From Alcanivorax sp. UBA4485 (lineage in GTDB: Bacteria; Pseudomonadota; Gammaproteobacteria; Pseudomonadales; Alcanivoracaceae): 31,264 nucleotides of DNA. Of the stretch, positions 1 to 8,734 are shown one piece after another; position 1 is the first letter of the stretch; every line of letters starts with the position of its first letter. Below the pieces are notes generated by a model, which saw nothing but the letters and a program-made list of their open reading frames with translations, was not told the origin of the DNA and ran no database searches. Made by a program: the position numbers and the translations under genes. The stretch covers positions 41,710 to 72,973 of the forward strand of contig DGNT01000010.1 of NCBI GenBank assembly GCA_002389055.1, in the 5' to 3' direction.

Positions 1-56
1 CGTCTCCGATACGGAGCACCAAAACAACGAAACAAAAAGGTCTCTGGAATCCTGCC

Positions 57-100
57 GGGTGGCTAACGCCACCCTTTCGCTTGCAAGGCAAGCTCCCACA
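57..100. repeat. REP-like double-hairpin repeat
   Basis: Two adjacent short palindromes lie downstream of the acyl-CoA dehydrogenase gene. The first pairs GGGTGGC (57-63) with GCCACCC (68-74) around a TAAC loop. The second pairs GCTTGC (79-84) with GCAAGC (88-93) around a 3-nt loop, and is followed by TCCCACA. On the minus strand this reads GTGGGAG-(hairpin)-GAAAGG-(hairpin), which resembles the layout of Pseudomonas-type REP elements (a GTGGGAG head plus an imperfect palindrome). Only one copy is visible in the window, so its repeat status is inferred from this layout. Confidence 0.5.
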
Positions 101-103
101 AAC

Positions 104-134
104 AAAAAAAGCCCGGCGCGAAGGCCGGGCTTTT
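104..134 (-). terminator. Rho-independent terminator (bidirectional shape)
   Basis: A perfect stem GCCCGGC/GCCGGGC with a 6-nt loop is flanked by seven A's on the left and four T's on the right. Read on the minus strand it follows the acyl-CoA dehydrogenase stop codon by about 25 nt and ends in a run of seven T's, as expected for the terminator of that gene. Confidence 0.85.
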
Positions 135-158
135 CGGTCGGACCAGTGACGGCCGGAA

Positions 159-1955
159 TCAGAACGCGAAGTGCTCCGCGTCCAGCTCCATCAGGCTGTC
201 GATACCACCCTCGATGGCGCCTTTGTGGCCGGCGACACGGGGCAGGATACGCTTGAAGTAAAAACGCGCGGTGCTGATCTTGGCCTTGTAGAAGTCCTCG
301 TCGCCGGCGCCGGCGTCGAGCTGCGCCTGGGCCTTGCTGGCCATCAGCGCCCACAGATACGCCAGAGTTACGTAACCGGAGTACATCAGGTAATCCACGG
401 ACGCGCCGCCGGCGTAGTCCGGGTTCTGCATCGCCTGCATACCGATGGCCTGGGTCAGATCGCCCCACTCTTTGTTGCTGGCCGCCAGCGGTTCGATCAG
501 CTCTTTGAGCTGTTCGTTGTCGGCGTTGGCTTCACAGAACTTGTGGATAATCTTGGTGAAGTTGCGCAGCGCCTGGCCCTGGGTCATCAACACCTTGCGG
601 CCCAGCAGGTCCAGCGCCTGAATGCCGGTGGTGCCTTCGTACAGGGTGGAGATGCGCGCGTCACGCAGGTTCTGCTCCATGCCCCACTCACGGATGAAAC
701 CGTGGCCGCCATAGATCTGCACGCCGTGATTGGCCGCTTCCAGGCCCACTTCGGTGACGAACGCCTTGGCGATCGGGGTCAGCAGCGCCATCAGGGCATC
801 GGCCTCTTTGCGCTCTTCCTCGTCCTTGGCCAGCTTCACGGTGTCACCCAGCTGGGCACAGAAATACACCAGCGCGCGGCCGCCTTCGGCGAACGCCTTG
901 CTGGTCAGCAGCATGCGGCGCACGTCCGGGTGCACGATGATCGGGTCCGCCGGGCCGTCGGCGTTCTTGGCGCCGGACAGGCTGCGCATGGCGAGGCGGT
1001 CCTTGGCGTAGGTCAGACCGCCCTGGAAACCCAGCTCGGCGTGGGCCACGCCCTGGATCGCGGTACCCAGACGGGCGAAGTTCATAAAGGTGAACATGCA
1101 GTTCAGGCCTTTGTTCTCCGGGCCGATCAGGTAGCCGGTGGCGCCGTCGAAGTTCATCACGCAGGTGGCGGACGCCTTGATCCCCATCTTGTGTTCGATG
1201 GAGCCGCAGGCCACGCCGTTTCGCTCGCCCACGCCGCCGTCACCGCCGGTGAGGAACTTGGGCACGATGAACAGGGAGATACCCTTGGTGCCCTTGGGCG
1301 CGTCCGGCAGGCGGGCCAGCACGATGTGGACGATGTTATCGGCCATGTCGTGTTCGCCGGCGGAGATGAAGATCTTGGTGCCGGTGATCTTGTAGGAGCC
1401 GTCCGCCTGGGGCTCGGCCTTGGTCTTGAGCAGACCCAGGTCGGAACCACAGTGAGCTTCGGTCAGGCACATGGTGCCGGTCCATTCGCCGCTGGTGAGC
1501 TTGGGCAGGTAGGCCTGCTTCTGCTCGTCGGTGCCGTGGGCTTCGATGGTGGCCACCGCGCCGTGGGACAGGCCCGGGTACATGCTCCAGGACCAGTTGG
1601 CGGTGCCGGTCATTTCGGAGATGGCGATGCTGGAGGAGCCGGGCAGGCCCTGGCCGCCGAATTCCGGGTCGCCGCCCATGGCCGGCCAGCCGCCTTCCAC
1701 GTACTTGCCGTAGGCTTCCTTGAAGCCTTTGGGGGTGGTGACCACGCCGTTCTCGAAACCACAGCCTTCCTCGTCACCGGAACGGTTCAGGGGGGACAGC
1801 TCGTTTTCGGCGAATTTGGCGCCTTCCTCAAGAAAGGCGTTCAGCAGTTCACTGTTCACTTCTTCCAGACCCAGCTTGGCGTAGTGGCCGTCCAGGTCCA
1901 GGACTTCGTTCAGCACAAAGCGCATGTCGCGCAGGGGAGCCTTATAGTCAGGCAT
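159..1955 (-). CDS. Acyl-CoA dehydrogenase, large DmdC/AcdA-like type
   Basis: FAD-dependent acyl-CoA dehydrogenase of 598 residues, the length of the DmdC (3-methylmercaptopropionyl-CoA dehydrogenase)-like subfamily rather than the roughly 380 of classic enzymes. The usual N-terminal, middle and C-terminal dehydrogenase domains are followed by an extra C-terminal helical domain. Visible signatures are the middle-domain stretch MCLTEAHCGSDLG and the C-terminal YEGTTGIQALDLLGRK, whose Glu (about residue 440) is the family's catalytic base. I chose ATG 1955 (MPDYKAPLRDM) because GGGAGA precedes it; the open frame runs on to 2111, but that stretch shows no family similarity. Expected role: the first step of beta-oxidation, or oxidation of a related acyl-CoA. 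Substrate chain length cannot be read from sequence. In marine oil degraders several such paralogues are common. It appears monocistronic, with a terminator just downstream. Confidence 0.93.
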   Translation of the reverse strand: MPDYKAPLRDMRFVLNEVLDLDGHYAKLGLEEVNSELLNAFLEEGAKFAENELSPLNRSGDEEGCGFENGVVTTPKGFKEAYGKYVEGGWPAMGGDPEFGGQGLPGSSSIAISEMTGTANWSWSMYPGLSHGAVATIEAHGTDEQKQAYLPKLTSGEWTGTMCLTEAHCGSDLGLLKTKAEPQADGSYKITGTKIFISAGEHDMADNIVHIVLARLPDAPKGTKGISLFIVPKFLTGGDGGVGERNGVACGSIEHKMGIKASATCVMNFDGATGYLIGPENKGLNCMFTFMNFARLGTAIQGVAHAELGFQGGLTYAKDRLAMRSLSGAKNADGPADPIIVHPDVRRMLLTSKAFAEGGRALVYFCAQLGDTVKLAKDEEERKEADALMALLTPIAKAFVTEVGLEAANHGVQIYGGHGFIREWGMEQNLRDARISTLYEGTTGIQALDLLGRKVLMTQGQALRNFTKIIHKFCEANADNEQLKELIEPLAASNKEWGDLTQAIGMQAMQNPDYAGGASVDYLMYSGYVTLAYLWALMASKAQAQLDAGAGDEDFYKAKISTARFYFKRILPRVAGHKGAIEGGIDSLMELDAEHFAF

Positions 1956-2142
1956 GTCGGATCTCCCGGAGTGGTTTGCAATGCAGGGAAACCGGCCCCG
2001 GAGGTCTGTGAAAAGAGCAGCGAAACGGGGCGGGTCCATCGTCAGGACGGCAATGGTAGCGCCGCCCCAAAGCCGGTGCCCACAACTATTTGTGACCCAC
2101 AAGTCAAACAAGCGTTTGAAACCACTTTTCGCCCGGCAAGGC

Positions 2143-2151
2143 TGGTATAGT
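2143..2151 (+). promoter_or_regulatory. Putative extended -10 promoter for ycaR
   Basis: TGG-TATAGT, an extended -10 element 41 nt before the ycaR start codon. No good -35 at standard spacing is visible, which is compatible with the extended -10 class. Confidence 0.45.
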
Positions 2152-2191
2152 TCCGCTCAGTATCAGGGCACAAAAACAGGAGCGACCCGCC

Positions 2192-2380
2192 ATGATCGAC
2201 CCCAACCTGCTGGACATTCTGGTCTGTCCGGTGAGCAAGGCACCGCTGATTTTCGACGAGCGGAAGAACGAACTGATGTGCAAGGCGAGCGGCCTCGCCT
2301 ACCCGGTGCGCGACGGCATTCCTGTCATGTTGGAAGAAGAAGCTCGCACCATGGAAGACGACGAACTTCGCTCTCTGTAA
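2192..2380 (+). CDS. ycaR: Trm112/YcaR family small protein
   Basis: A 62-residue protein of the UPF0434/Trm112p-like family. The N-terminal pattern LLDILVCPVSKAPL and the later YPVRDGIPVML are the family signature. Eukaryotic Trm112 binds zinc and activates methyltransferases; the bacterial role is not well established. Only one Cys of the first zinc-knuckle pair is present (CPVS rather than CPxC) plus one later Cys, as in many bacterial members. A clear ribosome-binding site (AGGAGC at 2178) precedes the ATG. In gammaproteobacteria ycaR usually lies near lpxK and kdsB; here pldA follows after 28 nt, so the two may be co-transcribed. Confidence 0.9.
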   Translation: MIDPNLLDILVCPVSKAPLIFDERKNELMCKASGLAYPVRDGIPVMLEEEARTMEDDELRSL

Positions 2381-2408
2381 GCCCGAGAATCACCGCTAAG
2401 GACCCCCG

Positions 2409-3482
2409 ATGAAACGGCTGCTCTCCTCATCGCTGTTACTTTTCTTCTTTGTTTTCACCGCCGGCCAGGCCGCCTTCGCCCAGCAGGCGGCGACCGATAA
2501 CGTCGGCGCGACCGAAGACGCCCCCGGCAACGAGAACGCCGCGGCGGCCGCTCAGGAAAAAGCCCTCCAGCAGCGCGAAGCCTGCCTGCTGCGCGCGGCG
2601 CAGACCGCCGGCGACGACGTCACCCTGGAACAGCTGCGGGGCTGGTGCGACAACGGCCTCAAGCGTCGGCTGCCCCACGAGGACGCCTTGCGCGCCCGCC
2701 TGGCGCTGGAGCAGACCAGCCAGGAAAACCCGTTCGTCATCACGCCACACCGGCGCAACTATCTGATGCCCTACAGCCACTGGAGCAACCCTCAGTGGAA
2801 CGACCCGGATCGCGAGGACCAGAACCTGGATTCCGGCGAGGTGAAGTTTCAGTTCTCCCTGAAAGCCCCGGTGTATGACGACTTCTGGGACGGCAGCACC
2901 GTGTACATAGCGTTTACCTCGGTGTTTTTCTGGCAAGGCTACAACAGCGAGGAGTCGCGCCCGTTCAGGGAGATCAATTTCACCCCGGAGGTGTTCCTCG
3001 CCAAACCCGTCGACTGGCAGCTCGGCCCGGTGCAGTCCGAATTGCTGGCGTTCGGCTTCCGCCACGACTCCAACGGCGAGGACGAGCCTACCTCGCGCAG
3101 CTGGAACCGCCTGTATCTGCGCCACGTGTCACAGATCGGCTCCTACTATGTGTCGGTGATGCCCTGGTACCGCATCCCCGAGGAAGAAAAGGATTTCCCA
3201 CTCGACCCGCGCGGCGACAACAACCCGGACATCGAAAAATACATGGGTAATTTCCAGCTGGAAGTGGCCCGGGTGTTCGGCAACCACGTGCTGGAATTGA
3301 TGGTGCGCAACAACCTGCGCTCCGATAACAAAGGCGCCGGCCAGATTAACTATTCGTTTCCCATCAACGACCGCTTCAAAGGCCTGGTGCAGGTATTCAC
3401 CGGCTACGGCGACTCGCTGATCAATTACGACGATTACGAAACCCGCTTCAGCCTCGGCATCCTGCTCACCGACACCCTGTAA
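2409..3482 (+). CDS. pldA: Outer membrane phospholipase A (OMPLA)
   Basis: Outer-membrane phospholipase A1, a 12-strand barrel that hydrolyses phospholipids misplaced in the outer leaflet. The 357-residue precursor has a signal peptide ending near AFA-QQ (about residue 24), then an Ala/Glu-rich spacer of some 80 residues before the catalytic barrel that begins around NPFVITPHRRNYLMPYS. The catalytic triad fits the family: His219 and Ser221 in FGFRHDSNG and Asn233 in SWNRLYL, with the same His-Ser-Asn spacing as E. coli OMPLA (142/144/156). The protein ends in an aromatic/hydrophobic barrel strand. AAGGA before the ATG sets the start. The extended N-terminal spacer, with two Cys (residues 59 and 80), is longer than in E. 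coli. Function is confident; regulation is expected to be by dimerisation at the membrane rather than transcription. Confidence 0.95.
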   Translation: MKRLLSSSLLLFFFVFTAGQAAFAQQAATDNVGATEDAPGNENAAAAAQEKALQQREACLLRAAQTAGDDVTLEQLRGWCDNGLKRRLPHEDALRARLALEQTSQENPFVITPHRRNYLMPYSHWSNPQWNDPDREDQNLDSGEVKFQFSLKAPVYDDFWDGSTVYIAFTSVFFWQGYNSEESRPFREINFTPEVFLAKPVDWQLGPVQSELLAFGFRHDSNGEDEPTSRSWNRLYLRHVSQIGSYYVSVMPWYRIPEEEKDFPLDPRGDNNPDIEKYMGNFQLEVARVFGNHVLELMVRNNLRSDNKGAGQINYSFPINDRFKGLVQVFTGYGDSLINYDDYETRFSLGILLTDTL

Positions 3483-3595
3483 CCCCCCTGGCAACCCCAC
3501 GGCCTGACTAAAAAAACCGGGGTGGTTACAGAGCGGCCATAAACAGCGTGTCCGGCCCGCGCTACAGTGGTGCCAACTCAATGGCGGGGTCTGTT

Positions 3596-5050
3596 ATGCA
3601 ACCGGATTATCAAGTCGCCATCATCGGCGCCGGCTTCGGCGGCCTGGGCATGGCCATCGCGCTCAAGGACCGGGGCCAGCACGCCTTCGTGGTGCTCGAA
3701 AAAGAAAACGACGTGGGCGGCTGCTGGCGCGACAACACCTACCCCGGCGCCGCCTGCGACGTGCCATCCCACCTGTACTCGTTTTCCTTCGAGAAGAAAT
3801 TCGACTGGTCGCGGCGGTTCGCGCCACAGGCGGAAATTCTCGCCTACCTGCGCCATTGCGCGGACAAGTACCGGCTGCACCCGCACATCCGCTTCGGCAC
3901 CAGCGTCAACGGCGCCCGCTTCGACGAGGCGACCGGGCTCTGGCATCTGGACACCAGCAACGGCCCGATCACCGCGCGGGCACTGATCACCGCCACCGGC
4001 CAGCTCAACCGGCCGGCCTGGCCGAATCTGCCGGGGCGCGACAGCTTCACCGGCGAGACTTTTCACAGCGCCCGCTGGAACCACGATGTGGACCTCACCG
4101 GCAAGACCGTGGCAGTGATCGGCACCGGCGCCAGTGCGATTCAGTTCGTACCGGAAATCGCCAAACAGGCGAAACAGGTCCTGCTGTTCCAACGGTCGGC
4201 GCCCTATGTGATCCCCAAACCGGACCGGCCTTACTCGGCCACCGAGCAACGCCTGATGGCGCGCTTTCCGCTGCTTCAAAAACTGGACCGGGCGCGGGTG
4301 TACGCGCAGAACGAGGCGCGGGTGCTGGGCTTCACCAGCCTGCAGGGCGCCATGCGTTTTCACGAATACCTGTTCAAGAAGCACCTGAACCAGTGCGTGC
4401 CGGACCCGGACACCCGGGCCAAACTGACGCCGGACTATCCGATGGGCTGCAAGCGCATCCTGATTTCCAATGACTACTACCAGGCGTTGACCAAATACCG
4501 GATTCCGGTGATCACCGGCGGCGTGCGCGCAATCACCACTGACGGCGTGGAAGACGTCGATGGTGAACACCACCCGGCGGACGTGATCATTTACGGTACC
4601 GGCTTCCAGGCCACCGACTTTCTCGCGCCGATGGCGATCACCGGCCGGCGCGGCCAGGACCTCAACCAGGCCTGGCGCGACGGCGCCGAAGCCTACCTGG
4701 GCATCACCGTGCACGGCTTCCCCAACCTGTTCATGCTGTACGGGCCCAACACCAACCTGGGCCACAACTCGATCATCTACATGATCGAATCGCAGATCGC
4801 CTATGTGATCAGCGCCCTGGAAACCCTGGAGCGGGACGGCCACCGCTTCGTGGACGTGCGCCCCGGCGTGCAGGACGATTTCAACCGCCAGCTGCAGGCC
4901 CGCATGCGCGACACCGTCTGGGACCAGGGCTGCGAGAGCTGGTACAAAACCGCCAGCGGCAAGAACACCAACAACTGGCCGGGCTTTACCTTCAGCTACC
5001 GGCAACGCACCCGACACCTGGACCCGGAAGACTATGAGTTGCACCCGTGA
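3596..5050 (+). CDS. Flavin-containing (Baeyer-Villiger-type) monooxygenase
   Basis: FAD/NADPH-dependent monooxygenase of 484 residues. It opens with the FAD Rossmann fingerprint GAGFGGLG (residues 10-17), followed by ENDVGGCWRDNTYPGAACD. The type I Baeyer-Villiger fingerprint FxGxxxHxxxW is present as FTGETFHSARW, followed by the NADPH Rossmann motif GTGASAIQ. Such enzymes insert oxygen next to a ketone, giving an ester or lactone. I prefer ATG 3596, whose product begins just before the FAD motif, with GGCGGGG upstream and a TACAGT -10-like hexamer at 3563; GTG 3548 and ATG 3581 are alternatives. The esterase gene overlaps its 3' end by 17 nt, so a ketone-to-ester-to-alcohol-plus-acid sequence is plausible. 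The substrate is unknown. Confidence 0.9.
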   Translation: MQPDYQVAIIGAGFGGLGMAIALKDRGQHAFVVLEKENDVGGCWRDNTYPGAACDVPSHLYSFSFEKKFDWSRRFAPQAEILAYLRHCADKYRLHPHIRFGTSVNGARFDEATGLWHLDTSNGPITARALITATGQLNRPAWPNLPGRDSFTGETFHSARWNHDVDLTGKTVAVIGTGASAIQFVPEIAKQAKQVLLFQRSAPYVIPKPDRPYSATEQRLMARFPLLQKLDRARVYAQNEARVLGFTSLQGAMRFHEYLFKKHLNQCVPDPDTRAKLTPDYPMGCKRILISNDYYQALTKYRIPVITGGVRAITTDGVEDVDGEHHPADVIIYGTGFQATDFLAPMAITGRRGQDLNQAWRDGAEAYLGITVHGFPNLFMLYGPNTNLGHNSIIYMIESQIAYVISALETLERDGHRFVDVRPGVQDDFNRQLQARMRDTVWDQGCESWYKTASGKNTNNWPGFTFSYRQRTRHLDPEDYELHP

Positions 5051-5957
5051 AACCGGCGGCGCCGCGCCCACGCGCGGCCAGAAACTACTGGCTGCCACGC
5101 TGCGCGGCAGCCTCAGCGTTCTGCTGAAACCCGCGTTCCTGTCCCGCAGCCCGGTGGCCCTGCAACGGCGCTGGCTGGCGGCGCTGTCACGCACCACCCT
5201 GCCCGCCCGCGGCGTGCCCAGACGGCGCACGGTGCTGGGCCCGGTGCCGGTGGAACTGACCGGCAACGGCCACAGCGGTACGGTGCTCTATTTGCACGGC
5301 GGCGGCTATGTGAGCGGCGCGCCGGTCACCCACCGGGCGCTGACCAGTCATCTGGCAAGGCTGGCGGACGCCAGCGTGGCGGTGGCCGATTACCGGCTGG
5401 CGCCGGAGCACCCGTTCCCGGCGGCCCTGGACGACGCCCACCGCGCCTACCTGGCGCTGCTGGAGAAAGGCCACCCGCCGGAGCGCCTGGCGGTGGCCGG
5501 CGACTCCGCCGGCGGCGGCCTGACCCTGGCGTTATTGCAGCGGCTGCGCGACGAAGGCCAGCCGCTGCCCGCCTGCGCGTTGATGTTCTCGCCCTGGGTG
5601 GATCTGACGCTGACGGAAACACCGCTCACCGTGCCCGGCGAAGCCATGCTCAACCGGCATTGGCTGGCGTTCGCCGCCAACGCCTACGCCGGCGAGCAGC
5701 GCGACGGCGCCGGCGCGTCCCCCTTGCTGGGCAATCTGGACGGGCTGCCGCCCCTGCTGATCCAGACCGGCAGCGACGAGATTCTCGCCAACGACAGCGA
5801 GCGCCTGGCCGAAGCGCTGGACGGCGCCGACTGCGACGCCCGCTACCAGTGCTACCCGGGCCGCTGGCACGTGTTCCAACTGCACGCCGGCATGCTGCAC
5901 GACGCCGACCTGGCGCTGACGGAGTGCCGCGACTTCCTGCACCGGCACTGGCGCTGA
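5034..5957 (+). CDS. Alpha/beta hydrolase, HSL (family IV) esterase
   Basis: Carboxylesterase of the hormone-sensitive-lipase family, 307 residues. The oxyanion-hole motif HGGG is at 88-91. The nucleophile elbow GDSAGG contains Ser158. The acid is probably Asp248 in QTGSDEIL, and the base His279 in GRWHVFQLH, all in the expected order and spacing. There is no signal peptide, so it should be cytoplasmic. The gene overlaps the monooxygenase by 17 nt, so translation is likely coupled, and the natural inference is hydrolysis of the monooxygenase's ester product. Its stop codon directly abuts that of the convergent pncB. An independent lipase role is the main alternative. Confidence 0.92.
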   Translation: MSCTRETGGAAPTRGQKLLAATLRGSLSVLLKPAFLSRSPVALQRRWLAALSRTTLPARGVPRRRTVLGPVPVELTGNGHSGTVLYLHGGGYVSGAPVTHRALTSHLARLADASVAVADYRLAPEHPFPAALDDAHRAYLALLEKGHPPERLAVAGDSAGGGLTLALLQRLRDEGQPLPACALMFSPWVDLTLTETPLTVPGEAMLNRHWLAFAANAYAGEQRDGAGASPLLGNLDGLPPLLIQTGSDEILANDSERLAEALDGADCDARYQCYPGRWHVFQLHAGMLHDADLALTECRDFLHRHWR

Positions 5958-7306
5958 TCAGTCCAGCGCCGACACCGTGTCGCGGCGCAGAGTTTCCAGC
6001 GCCTCGCTGAGGCGCACCGGATAAACGCCGCCGGCCTCCTCCAACGGGGCCAGTGAACGCACCGCCTCCGGCAGGCTGGTCAGCTGATCCCGCAGCCGCT
6101 GGCGGGCCTGATCCGGGTCCGGTGGCGGCGCCACCGCCTCGCCGTTTTCCACCACCGGCCGCAACAGCGGTACCCCGTCACGGGCCTCGTCGCGGCCGGT
6201 GATCTCGTCGTATTGGCAAGCGCCGTCGCCGTCACTGAAGCGCCACACCTGGCGCCCGGGTAGAGCGGCTTGCCCGGCGACGTCTTGAGGCGCGGGCGGC
6301 CCTGGTACTCGGTGAGCTTGTAGGCGAAATCCAGCGACGGGGCGTCCGCCACCGAGCCCATTTCCGTACCCACGCCGAAACCGTCGATGGGCGCCCCGGC
6401 TCGCACCAGCGCCTGGATTTTTTCCTCGTCCAGACCGCCGCTGACCACAATGCGGACACGGTCGAGCCCGGCGGCATCAAGCTTGCGCCGCGCCTGACCG
6501 GCCAGCTCGCCGAGGTCACCGGAGTCGATCCGCACGGCGCCCACGTCCAGCCCTTCATCGCGTACCAGAGCGATCACCCGGTCGACGCCACGAAGAGTGT
6601 CGTAGGTGTCCACCAGCAGAGTGGTGCCGGGGTAGTCCCGGGCGTAACGGCGCAGTGCGTCGGTTTCGTCATCGTGGGACTGGACATAGGAATGCGCCAT
6701 GGTGCCGCGCACCGGCACATCGAAACTCAAGCCGCCCAGCACGTTGCTGGTGCCGGCGATGCCCGCCACCCGGTAGGCGCGCACGCCGCGCCAGGCCGCT
6801 TCCAGCCCGTGCATGCGGCGCATGCCGAAGTCCACCACCGGCACGCCGTCGGCGGCCAGCACCATGCGCGCCGCTTTGGAAGCGAGCAGCGTTTCCAGGT
6901 TGACGTAGTTCATCAACAAGCTTTCCAGCAGCTGCCCCTGGATCACCGGCGCCCGCACCTCCAGCAGCGGCTCATTGGGGAACACCACCGAGCCCTCCGG
7001 CAACGCCCGGATCTCGCCCTCGAAGCGGAAATCCGCCAGCCAGCGCAGGAAGGCGTCCTCGAACAGATCCAGTTGCCGCAGCCGCTCGATCTGCTCGGGA
7101 TGGAAACGCAGCCCGCGAATCAGGTGGGCGGCGTACTCCTGCCCGCAGGCCACCGCGAAGCGACGCCCCGCCGGCAGCTTGCGGAAAAACAGGCTGAACA
7201 CCGCCTCGCCGCGGTGATCGTCCCGCCAGTAGGCCTGCGCCATGGTCAGTTCGTACAGGTCCGTAAGCAGGGCCAGTTCCCGCTCCGAGGGCCAGAGAGC
7301 GTCCAT
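5958..7306 (-). pseudogene. pncB: Nicotinate phosphoribosyltransferase, frameshifted as read
   Basis: NAD salvage enzyme making nicotinate mononucleotide from nicotinate and PRPP. Translation from ATG 7306 (GGAG upstream) gives a typical NAPRTase: LLTDLYELTMAQAYW at the N-terminus, then MRRMHG, GTSNVLGG, IDSGDL and VSGGLDE, to about residue 349 at SPGKPLYPG. The frame then breaks. The missing end (QVWRFSDGDGACQYDEITG onward, to the stop at 5958) continues in another frame. Adding one G to the GGG run at 6255-6257 (CCC on the plus strand) restores YPGRQVWRF, the expected family sequence, and a product of about 449 residues. This is either a real one-base deletion or a homopolymer sequencing error. 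Without correction the frame stops at 6080 with an unrelated tail. Confidence 0.88.
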
Positions 7307-7477
7307 TGAGACTCCAGTCGGCGTGGGTAATCCTTCACTCCCCCTATGTCTGACCTCACCGGGGCGGCTTTTCAAGTACCGTTGGGGTCAAGAGTGCACC
7401 GGTCGCGGGGCGGGCGGGGCCGGCGCGACTGCGGTATCATTGCCGCCGGGGGTCGCCGAAGATCTGATGGAGTCGTT

Positions 7478-7951
7478 ATGTCAATGCTGGCCCGTTTAAG
7501 CCTGCCCGTTCTGTTGCTGCTCACCACCGCCTGCCAGAGTTTTTCCGGCCTGGAGGCGCCGGAAGTGAGCCTGTCGTCATTGCGCCTGGAAAGCGTCGGC
7601 GTATTCGAACAACGGTGGCAAGCGGTGCTGCGCGCACGCAACCCCAATGACCGGGCGGTGACCATCAAGGCCCTGGATTACGAGATTCTGGTCAATGGCG
7701 AACGCCTGGCGCGGGGCAACAATAACGAAGCGATCACGCTGCCGGCACTGGACGATGTGCTGATCACCACCAGCGTGTCCACCAGCCTGCTGGGCACCCT
7801 GCAGCAACTGCAACGCCTGCAGCAAAACGCCGGCGAGCCGCTGAACTATCAGCTCAAGGGCAGCGCGCGGGTGGCCGGGCTGGCGTTTCCGATCCACTTC
7901 GACCGGGAAGGGGAATTCACGCTGCCGATGGGCACCCCGCCGGCACAATAA
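7478..7951 (+). CDS. LEA type 2 (WHy-domain) family lipoprotein
   Basis: A 157-residue exported protein with a lipoprotein-like signal (LPVLLLLTTAC, Cys19). The lipobox is imperfect, with Thr where Leu is usual at -3. The mature part matches the LEA14/WHy pattern: an aromatic/hydrophobic strand, then RNPNDRAVTIKALDYEILVNGERLARG with the characteristic Asn-Pro-Asn, and a beta-rich end. Homologues are linked to desiccation or stress tolerance in plants and are mostly uncharacterised envelope lipoproteins in proteobacteria. ATG 7478 is chosen for the GGAG eight nt upstream; the frame extends further but into GC-rich non-coding sequence. It lies 15 nt before the following dehydrogenase gene. Confidence 0.8.
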   Translation: MSMLARLSLPVLLLLTTACQSFSGLEAPEVSLSSLRLESVGVFEQRWQAVLRARNPNDRAVTIKALDYEILVNGERLARGNNNEAITLPALDDVLITTSVSTSLLGTLQQLQRLQQNAGEPLNYQLKGSARVAGLAFPIHFDREGEFTLPMGTPPAQ

Positions 7952-7966
7952 TCCTGGGGGAACAAG

Positions 7967-8734
7967 ATGGACAGCATTCTGATCACCGGTGCCGCCAGCG
8001 GCATCGGCCTGGCCACCGCGCGCCGCTTTCATACCGACGGCTGGCGGGTGGGCCTGCTGGACGTCAATGAAGGCGCCCTGCAGGCGGTGCACGCCGAGCT
8101 GGGGGAGCGTTGCTGGTACCAGCGCCTGGACGTCACCGACATGGCCCAGTGCGAGGCGGCGGTGGCGGCCTTCGCGGAGAGCACCGGCGGCCGTCTGGAT
8201 GTGCTTTTCAACAGCGCCGGCGTGTTGCGCATGGGGCATTTCGAGGACCTGAGCGCCGAGCAGCACCGTTTCACCCTGGACGTGAACGTGGCCGGCACCC
8301 TGCAGATGTGCCTGGCCGCCCTGCCCTACCTGAAACAATCCCGCTCCCCCCGAGTGCTCAATATGAGCTCCGCGTCGGCGCTGTACGGTGTGCCGCACCT
8401 GGCCAGCTACTCGGCGTCGAAATTCGCGGTGCGCGGCCTCACCGAGGCGCTGGATCTGGAATGGCGGCACCACGGCATCCGCGTGCAGGACCTGATGCCG
8501 CCGTTCGTGAACACCGGCATGGTCAACAAGCAGGCGTTCGAGGCGCCGGTGGTGCGCCGCATGGGCGTGAAACTGAGCGCCGACGATGTGGCCCGGGCCG
8601 CCTTCGACACCCTGCAAGGCGACCCCCGGGTGCATGTGCCGGTGGGGCTGCCGTTCCGCTTCACCGTGCTGTTGGAGAAAGTCGTGCCGCAGCGGGCCAC
8701 CCGCGCCCTGATGGCGTGGTTGAGCCGCGATTAG
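7967..8734 (+). CDS. SDR family oxidoreductase
   Basis: Classical short-chain dehydrogenase/reductase of 255 residues. The cofactor motif is TGAASGIG (residues 7-14), an NSAG motif follows in the middle, and the catalytic pair is Tyr148/Lys152 in YSASK with Ser in NMSSAS. Asp in GLLDVNE at the end of beta-2 suggests NAD(H) preference. The substrate cannot be assigned. A GGGGGA ribosome-binding site precedes the ATG. Its stop (8732-8734) overlaps the stop of the convergent 3D-domain gene (8731-8733). Confidence 0.9.
   Translation: MDSILITGAASGIGLATARRFHTDGWRVGLLDVNEGALQAVHAELGERCWYQRLDVTDMAQCEAAVAAFAESTGGRLDVLFNSAGVLRMGHFEDLSAEQHRFTLDVNVAGTLQMCLAALPYLKQSRSPRVLNMSSASALYGVPHLASYSASKFAVRGLTEALDLEWRHHGIRVQDLMPPFVNTGMVNKQAFEAPVVRRMGVKLSADDVARAAFDTLQGDPRVHVPVGLPFRFTVLLEKVVPQRATRALMAWLSRD

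Noticed and set aside
171..2150. A 659-codon plus-strand open frame opposite the acyl-CoA dehydrogenase
   Set aside because: It mirrors the real gene in a GC-rich genome; its residues are His/Val/Gly/Gln-rich with no family motifs, while the minus strand is a clear acyl-CoA dehydrogenase.
3483..3560. A possible terminator after pldA (ACCCC ... GGGGT with an A-run)
   Set aside because: The arms pair imperfectly and the loop is long; no T-run follows.
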